Origin: Riptortus pedestris
Taxonomy: Eukaryota > Arthropoda > Insecta > Hemiptera > Alydidae
Direction: 5' to 3'
DNA: 64,000 nucleotides
NCBI GenBank assembly: GCA_019009955.1
Contig: CM032228.1
Coordinates: 182,908,501 to 182,972,500 of the forward strand
How positions within the stretch are numbered: position 1 is the first letter of the stretch; each line of letters starts with the position of its first letter. Below are positions 38,140 through 50,757 of this stretch, in pieces. The translations under genes were made by a program, and so were the position numbers. A model generated the notes under the pieces. It did not search any database, was not told the origin of the DNA, and saw only the letters and a list, made by a program, of their open reading frames with translations.

Positions 38140-38345
38140 TCCTTGGAGACACCGGCCTATACCTCAATCAAAAATTATTCTGCGTGGTCTACAGCAAGGA
38201 TCTTCCAATTTCGGTCACCTAGCCGCCGCAAGTCCTCCCTCAGGTCATCGAGCTACCCCCATTGGTTCTTGTTCCACCTCTCCCTCAACCTGGTGTACCA
38301 TACGGCATTTTTGAGGGTAGCCAGCTAATCTGGGCCACCGTAGTC
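38140..38345 (-). pseudogene. RTE-like LINE C-terminal remnant
   Basis: On the minus strand the sequence reads DDLREDLRRLGDRNWKILAV then DHAE and a stop, preceded by a frame-shifted RLRERWNKNQWG. This matches the closing segment of RTE-clade LINE proteins (acidic-basic DLRRLG...W...A.D). Further stops and no poly-tail show an old fragment. The plus-strand 61-codon frame over it is antisense and not a gene. Confidence 0.5.
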
Positions 38346-38435
38346 GGTGTTCATGTAGGTTCACTAAATATAGAGAGCGTATCACCATTAATCTAAATTG
38401 TGTAATTTAACTACAAGCCTCATAATGATAAATGC

Positions 38436-38440
<5 letters not shown>

Positions 38441-38511
<71 letters not shown>
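38441..38511. repeat. (TA)n microsatellite
   Basis: About 70 bp of uninterrupted TA without HINE flanks. Confidence 0.96.
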
Positions 38512-38513
<2 letters not shown>

Positions 38514-41500
38514 CGTTAAGTGTCAAACCTGGTAAAATCAGTCGAGTAGGAAGTGTTACGCATTTGGAGAAGTTGTCACTCTCAAGTCGGTTGGAAGTTA
38601 GGATGAGTTCTTAGGTGAGACATGTCTTTCCTTTTAGCCTTGTTGTTGGGGAATTCAATTTGGGCATTAAATATTTCTTCTCCACGAAATCCTTTTTTAT
38701 TTCTTCTGTATGGGCTAAAGAATTCTTTTATTTTTTATATAGTATCGTTATCGTTTCTCATCTTTGGCTTTGAGGATAGTGAGTCGTCGTAATTACCGTA
38801 CTATAGAAAATTAGGTTCAAAACATAAAAAAATGTAGTTTCTTTTTATTCTTAAACAATGTATATGTAATCAATAAGAGATAGTATGGTAATTTATCTGG
38901 AAATAAGATATCAAATGCTGATATTAATTTCATCTTGAGTTAGTTGAGCAGGTATTCCGCTTGCATGTTGTCTGCTTTCGAGTTTACATAATACCATATT
39001 ATTATATTTTAATGAAGAATCAATTTTAATGACGTACCAGCAGTACTTTTTTACTCATTTGACACCCTTATATAATTTTTCCTTAAGCAAAATATGATAT
39101 TTCCTGTACCTAGTGTAACTTCTCTAAGTAGCTTCCTCTCAAACCTATTAGACACTCTCATAAAGCCTTGCTAACTATACAAGTTGTACATGATAATGTG
39201 TGGGGTACGAAAAGAGTATTACATTATATATTTTGATATTGTAACAACACTCAACATTTGACGTAACAATCAATCAGAGCTATTGAAAACTGATAGTTCG
39301 GCAGCCATAACTTCATCTAGAAAGTCATTATTCTTGGATACATGAAACAAAAAAGGGAAGTTTGTCACTTTGTTTCATTTAACTTTTCTTTTTCTTTTTT
39401 TTTTTTTTTTGTTAAGCTTCTGTTCTTCGCTAAAATGAACTATAAACGTTTAGTTCAATATTTCAAGTCATTAAAGAACCGATTATAAAATTTTAGCTAC
39501 TTTGAGACGATATTATTGTTTTTATGTAATTTTGATATGTTCTGGTTTCAAAAAATATAGAAATAAGGGTAATTTTTGTGCAAATAATGTTTTAAAAAAA
39601 ATATTTTTTAAGGATAATTAGATGTACATAATTAAATACTCTGAAAACACTAAAAACATAATATATTTTTTAAAGCTTATTTAAGCCTTAATAGTTAGTC
39701 ATGCTGTTTCCTAATCATAAATAAAAAAAAAGTCAATGGAGAGAGTTATCTTTTTCTTTATGATTTTTAAGATAAAATACATAAAGGCCTTGTTGTATAA
39801 AGAAGCATTATTTTATAACAAATATCTCGCGTCGTAACGGAATAAATTGTTACTATAAAAATTAAATAAATGTTTGAATCCTTGGACTAAATAATAATCA
39901 ATTGTTTATTTACAACAGTAAAATATGGAACAAATATATATGTTGAGAAACAGTTATAGAATAGCTAAAAACGGTAATACTTCGTTTCTGGCAATCATAG
40001 TATTGGGAAAGAAAATGTTAAAAGGGAATACATAGTATCTTTTTTAACATTATTTGAAGTCTTTCTGAGACCTGCCTCAATAACCTCCTCATCTGGTAAC
40101 CTTCTTCTTCTTGAGAAACTTATCATCTTATGTAAGGACCTTTTTCGAACTGACCATCCATTTAGTTAAGATATTAAGGGCCTAAGTGTGGGTGGGACTG
40201 ACCGATTAGAAATTTCGAATATGGAATTCCTTTTTATAAATGTACTCTTGAAGAAGATATTAGTTTGGTTGGTTGAGAAGAGGGGCGGTTTGAGGTGGGT
40301 TGCTGTGTCTCTTTCAAATTCTTATAACAATATGCTACTAGGGGTTTAAGGTCATTATTCACTGAAAGTGGGAAGAACTAAGACTTTCAATACTTCTTAG
40401 CGATCATTGCTACACCGAGGACCAGTTATTGCCACAAGTGACTGTCATTCCCTGTCCTTTAATGTCCTCCCAACAGAAGGCTATATACGGCAAGTAGATA
40501 CATAAATCGTTAGAACTGGACCGCCCGTTGTGAAAAACCAACATGAAATCATGCAGTCACCAGGAATTTCCCTGGGATGGCGATATATTTTTAGAAAATA
40601 GATAGTCTTTCAGCCACTCACTTACTTGAGGAAAAACTTAAAGGTTTCGGCATCCTTTATTCTATATAGTTTTAGGTCTGAGACGATTACTTGGATATGA
40701 TCCCATTCAGCCATAGTATAATTAACTTGGGTATGAAGTGTTGGAAAAACGCTTTAAACATTGCTGGAAAGTTTATTTGATAAGTAATTATTATTTAATT
40801 TCTGGAAGAAGGAACCCATAAATGCTGGGATAAATCGATACAGTTCCTGAAGGTGATAGCAAATAAGTTCACGATAAAGACAGATGTAGGCATCTGTATA
40901 GAGTAAAAGGAGATAAATGTGAAAGAGTTAATGAAGAAAAAGTCCAGAGAAACTAATCTTGGCTCAGAAGATACTACTAATCTTAATCCAACTACCTTCC
41001 AAGCTCCTTTTCTAAGCCATAGTCCTTAGCCAATGCCTATGAAAAGAAATAAACCGTAGGATAGGTCTCCTAATTAGTTAATTTGATTTATGAATGAATT
41101 TCATCGTTGAAGCTCTTTTAACTAGATTCTTCATTTGGGTTGGCATTTAAGCCGAGTTTCAGATTAATGTTTAGAAACGGATTTCATCGAGGAAATAATG
41201 TAAGATAATCTGGAATGGCTTAATGCACTGTGATTTTTGCTCATCGTAGGTCTGGAATATATGCAGATAAGAACAATCGATTAGTGACACTACATTAATA
41301 TTATCTATGTGATTCACGAAGACTTTTTTTAATAAAAAGAAGGAAAAAAAAAGATTTTTAGAGAACTTCGGTGGTTCATGTATGTTTAGGCATTAGTATG
41401 AAATTGGAAATTTGGAGTTATCGAACTTTGAAGTACACTCCCTTTACCTAGAAGTGACTGATGGGTTACTTGAGGATAAATTCTCCTGAATTATGCCTAA

Positions 41501-42119
41501 TGGTATAAAATTGAATGTCTTTGGGCAAATTATAAATAGTTCTGTGAAAGCTCTAAGAAACAAAACGAAACCCAACGCTTTCAAAACAAATACTTCTGTC
41601 CTGATTTTCTTTCCCTGACCAGTCGGGATCTCCTGCTTTCCTCGTTGACAGTGCAAATTTCACTGTCATTTACTTTTGTTCGGTTTCGAAAGATTTGCAA
41701 CTCTGCTTTCCTGATATGAGAGGTTTTTTTATTGGCTTCGCATTTGTGTTTATTTATTTAATACAACTCTTCTCAATGAGTCATTGGTCTTTAAAATAAA
41801 TAAATAAAATAAAAGTAATGAGAAAACCGATTAAATATTTTCAAAACAAATAGCAAATAAACATAGAATTATTAATCAAATGATATAAAATACAAGAAAT
41901 AAACTTTACGACGGGATGTGAAAAAAATACTAACATCACGTGTAGGAGTATTTGTGCCATGTATAAGGAGTTAATTTTTTGCTCCAATTTCGAATGTGAG
42001 ATTGAGTGATGCGGCTTATTATTATATTCTTTCTTGAAACTTAGTGTTAACGTTATTTATTGAGTTTATGCTAAGCTTAATCAATCCTTGAGTGATGAAC
42101 ATTAAAACTTTTTTATATT
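38512..42119. other. Long unassigned AT-rich stretch
   Basis: No gene, RNA or full repeat recognised. At 41755-41815 a GTCTTTAAAATAAATAAATA type sequence resembles a LINE 3' tail, with no coding part identified. Confidence 0.4.
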
Positions 42120-42470
42120 ATATTGCGAAATGATGATGGGCAGGTGAATGAGAGAGAAATAGTTTAATATGAGATAGTTGTGATTAGACTAGAGGGGCGA
42201 GACAGGCTGTAGGAGTGAGGGGAAGGTGGGGTCTGCCAATATTAAAGCCTTGGAATAATTTATCACCTGTGAAAGAGGGGCACATCTTCCAATCCATCAT
42301 CCCTTCTAGACCTGGATTTACCTTTAAACACCCCTCCACCTCCCTTACTCGGGCTCACTCTACCCCCTCCCCTCCTAACTCTCACCCCCTCTCCTATACT
42401 CTCACTCTCTCCCCCTCTCTCCCTCCCTCCTTCCATCCCTCTCCTTCCTGTCACCACTCTGTAAGAATTA
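42120..42470. other. GC-balanced non-coding island (candidate regulatory element)
   Basis: Complex sequence containing TTTATCACCTGTG (GATA core next to an E-box CACCTG, about 42260-42272). It changes at 42350-42450 into a pyrimidine-rich CCCTC tract. Frames on both strands reflect that tract only. Confidence 0.35.
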
Positions 42471-43479
42471 ATGGATTTTTGTCTCCACTTTTTTATGTCT
42501 TTTTCTACGTCGTCTTGTACTATTTCATTTTCCTTCGTTTAATCATCCCTTCTTTGTAAGCAGCCATTTTTTTTTCTCTTAATGTAATTTTAACTAACAT
42601 TATTCTTGAGACTGAAGCTACTTGAGCTTTTTTTTTTCTGTTATTAGTCTTTACTAATCTTGGGAAAATCCTTTCCCAATATAACGGGCCATTTAGCAAT
42701 TTATTTCATGGTTTACTTTATTAGATATCTGAATTGAAGAATCCTCAATATTTTTTATTATATTCATTCATGTTTATTCAATTTAGAGATTAGTGATAAA
42801 TTTTTATGTTTTGCCTTAATTTCTTAGATAGTTAGTATTTTTATTTACGGTTATTTCGGAATTATATTTTAAATTAATATTTGTCAATCATTAACCAAAT
42901 TTGATTATTTACACCTAGCGACTAAAATCAAGCGTTATCTCTAGATAAGTGACCCGATCATCGAGGTACTTTTATTCCGAATCACACTTTGGGTATTTCT
43001 TTATTTTATTATTTTATTAAAACTATTTTCATCCATATAAGTTATAATCTAAAATAAATATTTTGTTTAGTTATTAATTATATTATAATATTTATTTAAG
43101 TGTTAGGATATATATTTAACAACTTCGTGGGGCATGATCGCTAGCTACAACTAATCGAATAAAAGAAAAGCTGCGAGTAGCATATTGATATGGGGTAAAA
43201 AGCTGATAAATAGATGGATTTTAAATTACAACATTTTAACACATTTTAAATTTAAAGGAATTTCTCTGAATTTATGTAGCTCTTATATTTCCCGTTATTA
43301 GTAACATCATACAATATGACATTACGTTTGTATGTTTTGATAGAAAATTCTTAAAGACATAAAAGATGAACAGAATACCTTCCTGGAGATTAGGTAGAGC
43401 AGGTTTATAAAAGAAGATACAAGAATAAAATAAAGTTACAAGAGAACTATGAAAAGAGAAGTACTCCTCTGTGCATTGT
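42471..43479. other. Unassigned AT-rich spacer
   Basis: No feature recognised. Confidence 0.5.
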
Positions 43480-43950
43480 ATTTCAAGAAAGGTAATCCCA
43501 AAAAGGGGGCATGATGGCAACTGTTGAAAGAGCGGTCCGATGGAGCGTAAGAGAGAATTTATTGAAGCACAAAGGAAAAGGAGGTTGGTCATGTGTGTCA
43601 AACTGATATGAGGTTGTTAGTTGTGGTAGAGAAGGAAAGTGGGCTGGTATCTGGGTAGGTGGGCACAATGGGCACAATACTTCACAATATCTGCCTATAC
43701 AGGCCAAATTACAGCTGGCACATCATGCTAACTTCATGGCCATTGCCTCCTAAATCAATCCAGCTTCTCGCCAATTCACCTAACCGCATATGTATATGTG
43801 GCTCATTTGGATTCGTGTGCCCGCCTCTCCCCGCCTTAACCAGATTATCAATAGGACGTCTCTCGCCAACATCCCTCCCAATGACCAGCCATTTTCAGCT
43901 GATGGGCAAACTAAGCGCAAAGTGGAGTTTTTAAAAGGGACAGAGTGAAG
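43480..43950. other. GC-balanced non-coding island with three phased CACAAT motifs
   Basis: A large complex island. CACAAT, the core bound by Sox-type HMG proteins, occurs at 43664-43669, 43673-43678 and 43683-43688, that is 9 and 10 bp apart and so nearly one helical turn each. It also holds E-boxes CATATG (43787) and CAGCTG (about 43899). Overlapping frames of 70 to 109 codons on both strands are incompatible with each other and not called. The regulatory role is inference. Confidence 0.42.
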
Positions 43951-44859
43951 AATTGTGAAAAAAATAAAAAAAAAAACAGACGGAACGGGCGGCAATTCGG
44001 AAATTCACTTTGAATTGAAATTACAACTAAAATTTAATTATAAAACCCAATACAAGATATTTTTTCTCTGAGAGTATCTTCTATAAACACGTTTTCTGCC
44101 CGAGCATTATCCTTGGCATTTGATTGCCAACCTGCTAGTTAGCAACCGCCAAAGCATTAAATAATGCAAGGGACAACTTAAAGGCGCTTAAGGAGATTAT
44201 AAACTAAAGAAAAAATGTAATTAACAATTAATAATACCAAAAGAATAATTTTATTGATATAATAAATGCTATAAATGAGACTGTTCCTCTGAGGACAAAC
44301 TTATACCTAGCTGTTCTATGACTATAAACTCCTAGGTATATCTAGAAATAAAATTCAAAATATTTCATCTTGCCGACTGCAAAGACAGATCTAATTTATA
44401 ATTATAAACATTTCATGATAATGATATTTTTTAGTTCATATGATATAAATTGTTAAAGTTTATATTCCAATCTCACTTTAGGATGTCACTTCCAGAATAT
44501 GAATTTTGATTTATGTGTGGTTATTTCTTCCGTGTGCTAACTAAAGGAAAACTTTTAATTGCGGAAAATTTGTTTTTTAAGATTTCAATGGAATTATCCG
44601 TTTCGTCCTGCCCTCGAAACTTTTTGACTAATTTTGGTATGAAGTTTATACCTATGTGTATATCTGAAATAATTCAAAAACATCTACCTTAAAATGTTTA
44701 AATTTCATATTTAGAACTGACGCTTTATCCATCTACTTGTGTAAGGTCCTACTCCCAATTGATTTATAAATACAGGTGACAAAACATCATCAGTGTTTAC
44801 AAAACATCTGGATTAAATGAAAGAATTGACAAATTACTTTAATGGCCTTAAATTGTAAA
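43951..44859. other. Spacer containing one dispersed repeat copy
   Basis: Apart from the repeat at 44570-44745, no feature recognised. 44320-44370 may hold a further decayed piece of that repeat (GGTATATCTAGAAATAAAATTC). Confidence 0.4.
44570..44745 (+). repeat. Unclassified dispersed repeat, copy a
   Basis: About 170 bp aligns with 58135-58310 at moderate identity. Shared stretches include ACTAATTTTGGTATGAAGTTT versus TTAGTTTTGGCATTGCGTTT, a TATATCT/TATATACT tract and AATTTCATATTTAG. It has no terminal repeats or coding content visible, and its class is unknown. Confidence 0.5.
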
Positions 44860-44985
44860 TATCGATAAATCTTTGGCCCGGATCAATAAAAAGGGCCTTG
44901 TCCTCTGCAAGTGTTTTGATTTATGCAAAGTGCACTGTCAGAGTCAGCGCTCCATCACCTGTGTCTGCTGACAAACAAAAACCTT
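44860..44985. other. Short GC-balanced island with overlapping Hox/Pbx-type and octamer-type motifs
   Basis: TGATTTAT (44918-44925) overlaps ATGCAAAG (44923-44930), giving a composite AT-core in a GC-balanced block that continues with a CAGAGTCAGCGC and CATCACCTGTG segment. Candidate regulatory element by composition and motif density only. Confidence 0.33.
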
Positions 44986-46039
44986 AAGACAAAATAACAA
45001 AACAACCAAAAACAAAACAGTCACAAAACATGTACATGACAAAAATCAATGGAAAATTTAAAAAAATAGTCGACCAATACGAATAAAAACCATAAGCGTG
45101 CAACATAAAGATAAAAGTTAAAACTCATAAACTACCTCATTAAGAGCAGACAAAGTACTATGTAAGAATCATATATTTCAAAACCACATTGGGGTGAAAA
45201 TTGTCCTGAATTTGGTTCCTCTACCGTCCAGCAAATTGCATTTTCAACCATTCAAACTGGGTCTTGAAAAGTCTCACCAATTTTTAGATGCATTACCTCT
45301 AACAGTTTTTCTCTAAGAACATCACCCAATACCTCCCTTCGACTGCTTCCACATATTTTTCGTATCAGGTTTCCTGGAATTCAATTGTTTATTTAATAAC
45401 TTAATTATTAAAAATTTAGGAATGTAATTATTAAGTTCTCTTGAATAATAATGTTTAAGGTTTCGAAATGCCAGTAGTTTAATAATAATAATAAAGAACA
45501 TAGATTTGTTTCATGTTATTTCAATTATTTAATGCAGGTTACGAATCTTGAATGGGTGAGATTGTAGTAAATGGGCGCTGGAGTGGTTTGTATCCAATCG
45601 TTGAATTTCTCTAATTAAACCGAGACCACAAACGCGTCGCTCCAGCCCTCAGACCAGCTGCCTGCATTCCTACCTCCAATATCAAGCATTTCATGTCAAA
45701 GTCATTATTAATAACTGAAACAATTCATTTAATTTTTAATAACGGCTCGAAACATACTGCTCTTCTTTCTTATCGGTATTATAGCTAGCTTTCTACAAGA
45801 CGCACGCAAAGACACACGCTTATATTTATATCCCTCGCATGTTGGTTCGAAAGAATATCAGAAGTAAAATATATATCAATCGCAATAAGTAAAACCTTTA
45901 TTACTGAAAACACTAATTTATTATTCATGTAATACTAGATTTTACGTCGACCTAATAAACAAACCATAAATGATTTGTAACATAATAGTATAAATGCACA
46001 TACTTTCCTAAGATATCCACTCGGTATATGTTAGGAGTG
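44986..46039. other. AT-rich spacer with a small complex stretch at 45540-45690
   Basis: 45540-45690 is GC-balanced and contains AGTGGTTTG and GACCACAAAC (Runx-type cores in opposite orientation) around TCTAATTAAACC. Otherwise nothing recognised. Confidence 0.35.
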
Positions 46040-46478
46040 AATGCCTGACATTAAACACTCAATTACTGACTGCAGAAAACCTACAAAAATTTACAAATAC
46101 CTTATAGCAAGCACGGATTGCTTGCTCGTAGAACCTAGTAGTCCATTCGTGAAACATTTTATTCTACATCTTAGCAAAAAACGTTTTTTCAGAATTTCAT
46201 TTTCTAAGTATATTATAACTACTAATGTCTTTTTAATTTAAATTATCTTATTTGTTATTACATTTATATCACTCATGCGTTCTAGTCACATTGATTTTAT
46301 GATAACAATTATATTGAACTTTTAATTCAGTTTGGAATATTCACTATTTTTATTGTTTTTGGTTTTAAAGTTCATTTGTCGTAGTTTTGTAGTAGATAAG
46401 ATTTTTATTTTGTTTTTATTTAGCTTTTGCGTGTGTAAAATCGCCCCGTAGAGGATAGGATGCTTATAAATAAATAGA
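46040..46478 (+). pseudogene. I-group-like LINE 3' remnant
   Basis: The plus strand encodes PDIKHSITDCRKPTKIYKYL followed by LLVEPSSPFVKHFILHL. This parallels IKHILTDC and the downstream segment of the LINE at 9843-11390. Its 3' end AAATCGCCCCGTAGAGGATA then TTATAAATAAATA shares the AAATCGCCC and ATAAATAAATA signature with that element (11348-11390), so both belong to one family. The 5' part is absent and no target duplication was found. Confidence 0.65.
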
Positions 46479-47300
46479 AATTTATCAGGTTAAACAATTA
46501 TATTCCAGTTGCCATTGAGTATCTACCATGTTAGAACGTCTCTTTACAAAGCCATTTACCAGGTGATGTTTATTTAGGACGAGAGACTTTGACGAAAGAC
46601 AGTAATTTCCTTTAAACATTGATCTTCCAGTCTACTAGAAAGTGAATTCCCGATTTCTCAAACAAACATGACATCTATTCTATTGATTTTAAATTATAAA
46701 TGTCTAAATTATATCCTACCATTAAAAAAAATCCGAAATCCTAATGAAACCACGTTTCCAAGTCAATCATTTATTTTTTCGAAATTTACGTGCAATAAAT
46801 ATTACCTTATTTTTTAAGTCTATATAATTTATGTTATATTTTATTCAATCTTATATTAACTGCAATACATATTAAAAATTAAAATGAAATTTCCATCACG
46901 CGAGAGCTGTGTTGCCACCCCACATTCTCTCATTTCTCTATTTCTTTCTTAGTAAGAACCCAAGGAAAATGAAAACTTGAAATTTGAACTGAAAATTAGA
47001 TCGATATGATTTTGGCACTGTATAATAGCTTAAAAATCTTACCATGAGCAGGAGTGGGACTTAACACAAACAGTACCTGGCAAAAATACGATGTATTAAG
47101 AACGAAGAAAACGAGGTATTAAAAAAAAAAACCTTTTCAACACATTACATAATCGGTAATGTAACATTTTGTAATTGTAAATATACTTCTTGACAAGAGT
47201 TATCGAAATATTTAGGATTTAATCATTGAACCCTACTCTACTCGAATTCCGGCACGATCTCAGGTATTAAAAAATCATTAGTTTACATAAAACGTTCCAG

Positions 47301-47302
<2 letters not shown>
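46479..47302. other. Unassigned AT-rich spacer
   Basis: No feature recognised. CATCACGCGAGAGCTGTG near 46895 faintly recalls a HINE right end but lacks the rest. Confidence 0.45.

Positions 47303-47359
<57 letters not shown>
47303..47359. repeat. (AT)n microsatellite
   Basis: About 57 bp of uninterrupted AT. Confidence 0.96.
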
Positions 47360-47361
<2 letters not shown>

Positions 47362-48316
47362 CTGACTACCTAGGCCCTTTATTATATTAGATAGACATCG
47401 GCTTGCTAGTCTAGCTTTTGGGAAGTCTGTGATATGTTGAAATAAATGGATTGTCTAATGATTTTAGATTGTAGGTTTATACTAAATTGTTTATATTCCT
47501 CTGTATTTTTTTCTTTATAAAAATTCTTTTGGTCATAATTATGTATGTTTTTTTTACTTAAGATTTACTTTTAAGTATGATTTTTTATTATCTTAGTGTC
47601 TGAATGAAAATTTCTATTTTACAAAATATAAGTAAATTTCTCAAAGAATTCAATTGTGAAGTTCCTCCTTACGCTTCAATTTGAGTTAACTCGTGACTTT
47701 TCTCAACTTATTTATACTATTTTATTAGTTACTGTTACAAAATAATAGTAAAGAGTGAAGGGGGGAGATAACATAATGGCATCCAATTTATCTGAAAGTA
47801 GTGAGTGAAAAGGGAGTTGGAAAAGGATATAGGAAGGAAGGAGCCAAATAGGCTGGAAACAGCTTTCCATTTGTATGTATGGTATTGGGGAAGGGTTGTT
47901 GAAGGGGTGTTGTATGTTGTTTTGAATCTGCCTTGTTGAGAATACTGCGGGGGGACCGGCTGACCTATGTAAACTATGCATAGGTAATAAGTGTGTTTAC
48001 TGGCTGGGGAAAGTGGAAGGATGTTTCCTCATGGTAGCCAGGCCCATACCTTCAATCCATCATACTTCAATAGGAATATTTATCCTGGCTCTTATGCCCC
48101 GAGGACCTCTACCTATATCCATCCCGGCTCACCCATCTCTCTCCTTTATCTTATAGTCTCTTTATGTATGATTTACCATAATGTATGTAAACGTTTTCAC
48201 CTAGTAATTACATTATATTCATTGCATCAATTGAATATTAGCCCGCACAAACCGTTTTGAACAGTGGTAACTTCACAGAACTGGTTTTCCGAGGGGGAGA
48301 GATCTATCATCAGAAA
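47360..48316. other. Spacer with GC-balanced island at about 47750-48140
   Basis: 47750-48140 is complex and GC-richer than its flanks, without repeats. Two 89-codon frames on opposite strands (47981-47712 and 47991-48260) abut but show no domain. Candidate non-coding conserved element only by composition. Confidence 0.33.
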
Positions 48317-48552
48317 TTATTATTATTTATTACGTCCACTTTTTGCTACTGTGGCTAATTGAGACGGGTTATCTACAGGTTTTATTCTTAGCCCCACGCT
48401 ATTCTAGCCAGGGTGGGACTAAGGATTTTATTCAATTGCTTAGTCACTAAATAAATTCCTATTGCTCAGACGAGAATCGAACTCACCTCTCATGGTTAAC
48501 CTTGTAAGATGAAAAAAACCAACGCTTTAACTCACATGGCTATCCTGAGCCT
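48317..48552 (-). mobile_element. tRNA-derived SINE, copy 3
   Basis: Reverse-oriented member. The AAT-rich tail is at 48317-48332, TTAACGTCCAC-like sequence is replaced by ACGTCCACTTTTTGC, the body GGTTATCTACAGG follows, and the box B complement GAGAATCGAACTC lies at 48472-48484. The head is at 48530-48552. It is more diverged than the copy at 16987, with no clear target duplication, so it is older. Confidence 0.85.
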
Positions 48553-49848
48553 TTGACCAAAAATTAAAATATTTGATTAAAAAAATGCACAAAACTCTCA
48601 ATTTCCCAAATTATACATATTTATGTATCCTAATAATGATAATGATCCTAAGGTTATAATGATGTAGAGTACAATATCAAGTTATTGCATTCTTCTAAGG
48701 AATAGTATTTTAATCGCGCACTATACAAACACATATTTTCATGTATACATCTGTTTGTTACTCTAGCACACAGAGTTCCTGTTTTCGCACCCCCAACGAC
48801 AAAATACTTTGATATCTGATTTTTAAAAACGGGAAACTTTTATTGTGATTGCCCTAAAATAGTTTCCCACTTAGAGAAGCTTGGCCTAAGAATAGAGAAA
48901 CGTTTTGAATCATTTGAAATCACCTTCTTTTCTTATGAAGATCTTGAGTTTAGTGAAATCCCTTTTGCACCGATTTACATTGAAATCAATTATTTCATGA
49001 ATGTATTTACACTCACTGAAGCATGTATACTACTGTATAACTAGTGTTCTCAGTTCCAAAATTCTTCTTTAAGAATCAGTGAGTTTGGCCTGCCTTAATT
49101 ACTCATTTACGCCCTCATGAGAATAGTTAACTTGGTCTGGTTGTTTCCGCCAATTGTGAAACAAGTATTATGACAGTGTTCTGATACCGTTTACTATTCT
49201 TGGTGGGATTTCGGAATAAGATTTTTTGTTTAATGTTGTTATTCTCATGCGAAAATTATTTTAGTTGAGTGCAATGGAGCTTTACCATTCTTTTTGGATG
49301 GAATTTTCAGAAGTCATCTAGGAAAGCTAAGGAAGCATGAATTACCTCTACTTTTCTTTAGGAAATAACTGAATGTAATTTCCTTTTCTCGTATGTGGGG
49401 AGGACGGATAGACCATTTTTGACATGATATCGACTTTTTTAGCCTCAGTATCTTCCGACTTTCTAGTAAATGCACTTTAGAGTGGGGATTATTAATCCTG
49501 ATTTTTATATATTCTTATGTGCATTACCACAAAAAATATATTTTTGAAAATAATTGAAACCATGAGTTTCTGCATTGCCATTAATTTGCTCCGTATGACA
49601 TTCATTGCAAAATACTGTGCAGTAAATTCTGAACTTAGTTTTTTGCATCTGTTATTCAATGCAGTTTATCAACACTATTTAGAATTTTGATCCGTATTGC
49701 TATCTGTTTTTCGTGTGTTCGACAGGTCACATAGGATCATGACTGGATGACATCACAGGATCAAAAATGGATCCCGCATTTAATTAGTTTCTTTTGCCAA
49801 ATTTCCCGCCAGGAAAAACAAACCTGCCAGAGATTTTCACACGCACAC

Positions 49849-49853
<5 letters not shown>
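48553..49853. other. Unassigned AT-rich stretch
   Basis: No feature recognised. Confidence 0.5.

Positions 49854-49916
<63 letters not shown>
49854..49916. repeat. (AT)n microsatellite
   Basis: About 62 bp of TA preceded by a short CACACG run. No HINE flanks. Confidence 0.96.
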
Positions 49917-49918
<2 letters not shown>

Positions 49919-50596
49919 TCCATTCAGCATCAATAATGACATCGCAAAGATAGGGAAAGACAGCGAGAAGCTTTAGTTATAAGGAAACTTCAGAAATAGG
50001 CCCGTAAGTTGGGCAAGTTATTTAAATAGTCCCTTAAAAGTTTTGTGGGCCATTCTTCGATGTTAAGTTATGCCTTGTTGACAGGATAGCTTGGAGTCAT
50101 TGTTTACAGAATGTGAGGTTTTAACTCAATTAGTGGTGTGAGTAGAAATAAACATGTTGTCGACCTAATAACTATAGCTCACGCGAAGTCTCCCTCAAAA
50201 ACAACATAACTCTAGCCTTTTCTTTAGTAAACAGGGATTTGATGATATGGGTTCTTCTACTTTTTTTTTTTTTTTTTTTGTTATCATATTACATACATGA
50301 TGATGATGGGATGCTATGCACGGATTCAAGTTTTAATATATCTATATTTTATCTCCGTTTGTATTAATACATAAATAAGCCATTTAATGGCAATCCTTCC
50401 ATAATAAATATCTCAAACGAGGAAATGAGATCTAATTGGATTTATTGTTGAGCAATAGTTAAAGAAATGAATAAAACTATCTGGCCTAGGGATTTTGCAA
50501 ATTAGGCAATTTAAGGACCGATTATCACATTTTTATATCATAGATTTCAGGATTATGAGTTGGAATTTTGGATTATCTACATGTTAGCAATATTCT
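49917..50596. other. Unassigned AT-rich stretch
   Basis: Contains a T18 run at about 50262-50279. No feature recognised. Confidence 0.5.
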
Positions 50597-50655
50597 CTAG
50601 CCTGGGTAGCACTACGGATTTTATTTCATGAGTTCGTCACTAAATAAAATAAAAA
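50597..50655 (-). mobile_element. Decayed SINE fragment
   Basis: AGCCTGGGTAGCACTACGG then GTTCGTCACTAAATAAAATA is a diverged reverse-strand piece of the SINE body (compare 48408-48455). Head and tail are missing, and the adjoining CA microsatellite may have replaced the head. Confidence 0.55.
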
Positions 50656-50671
50656 AATCACCCATGTGCGA

Positions 50672-50674
50672 ACA

Positions 50675-50757
<83 letters not shown>
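50672..50757. repeat. (CA)n-(TA)n microsatellite
   Basis: CA units with two CCAC interruptions, then about 7 TA units, directly abutting the inverted-repeat element. Confidence 0.95.
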
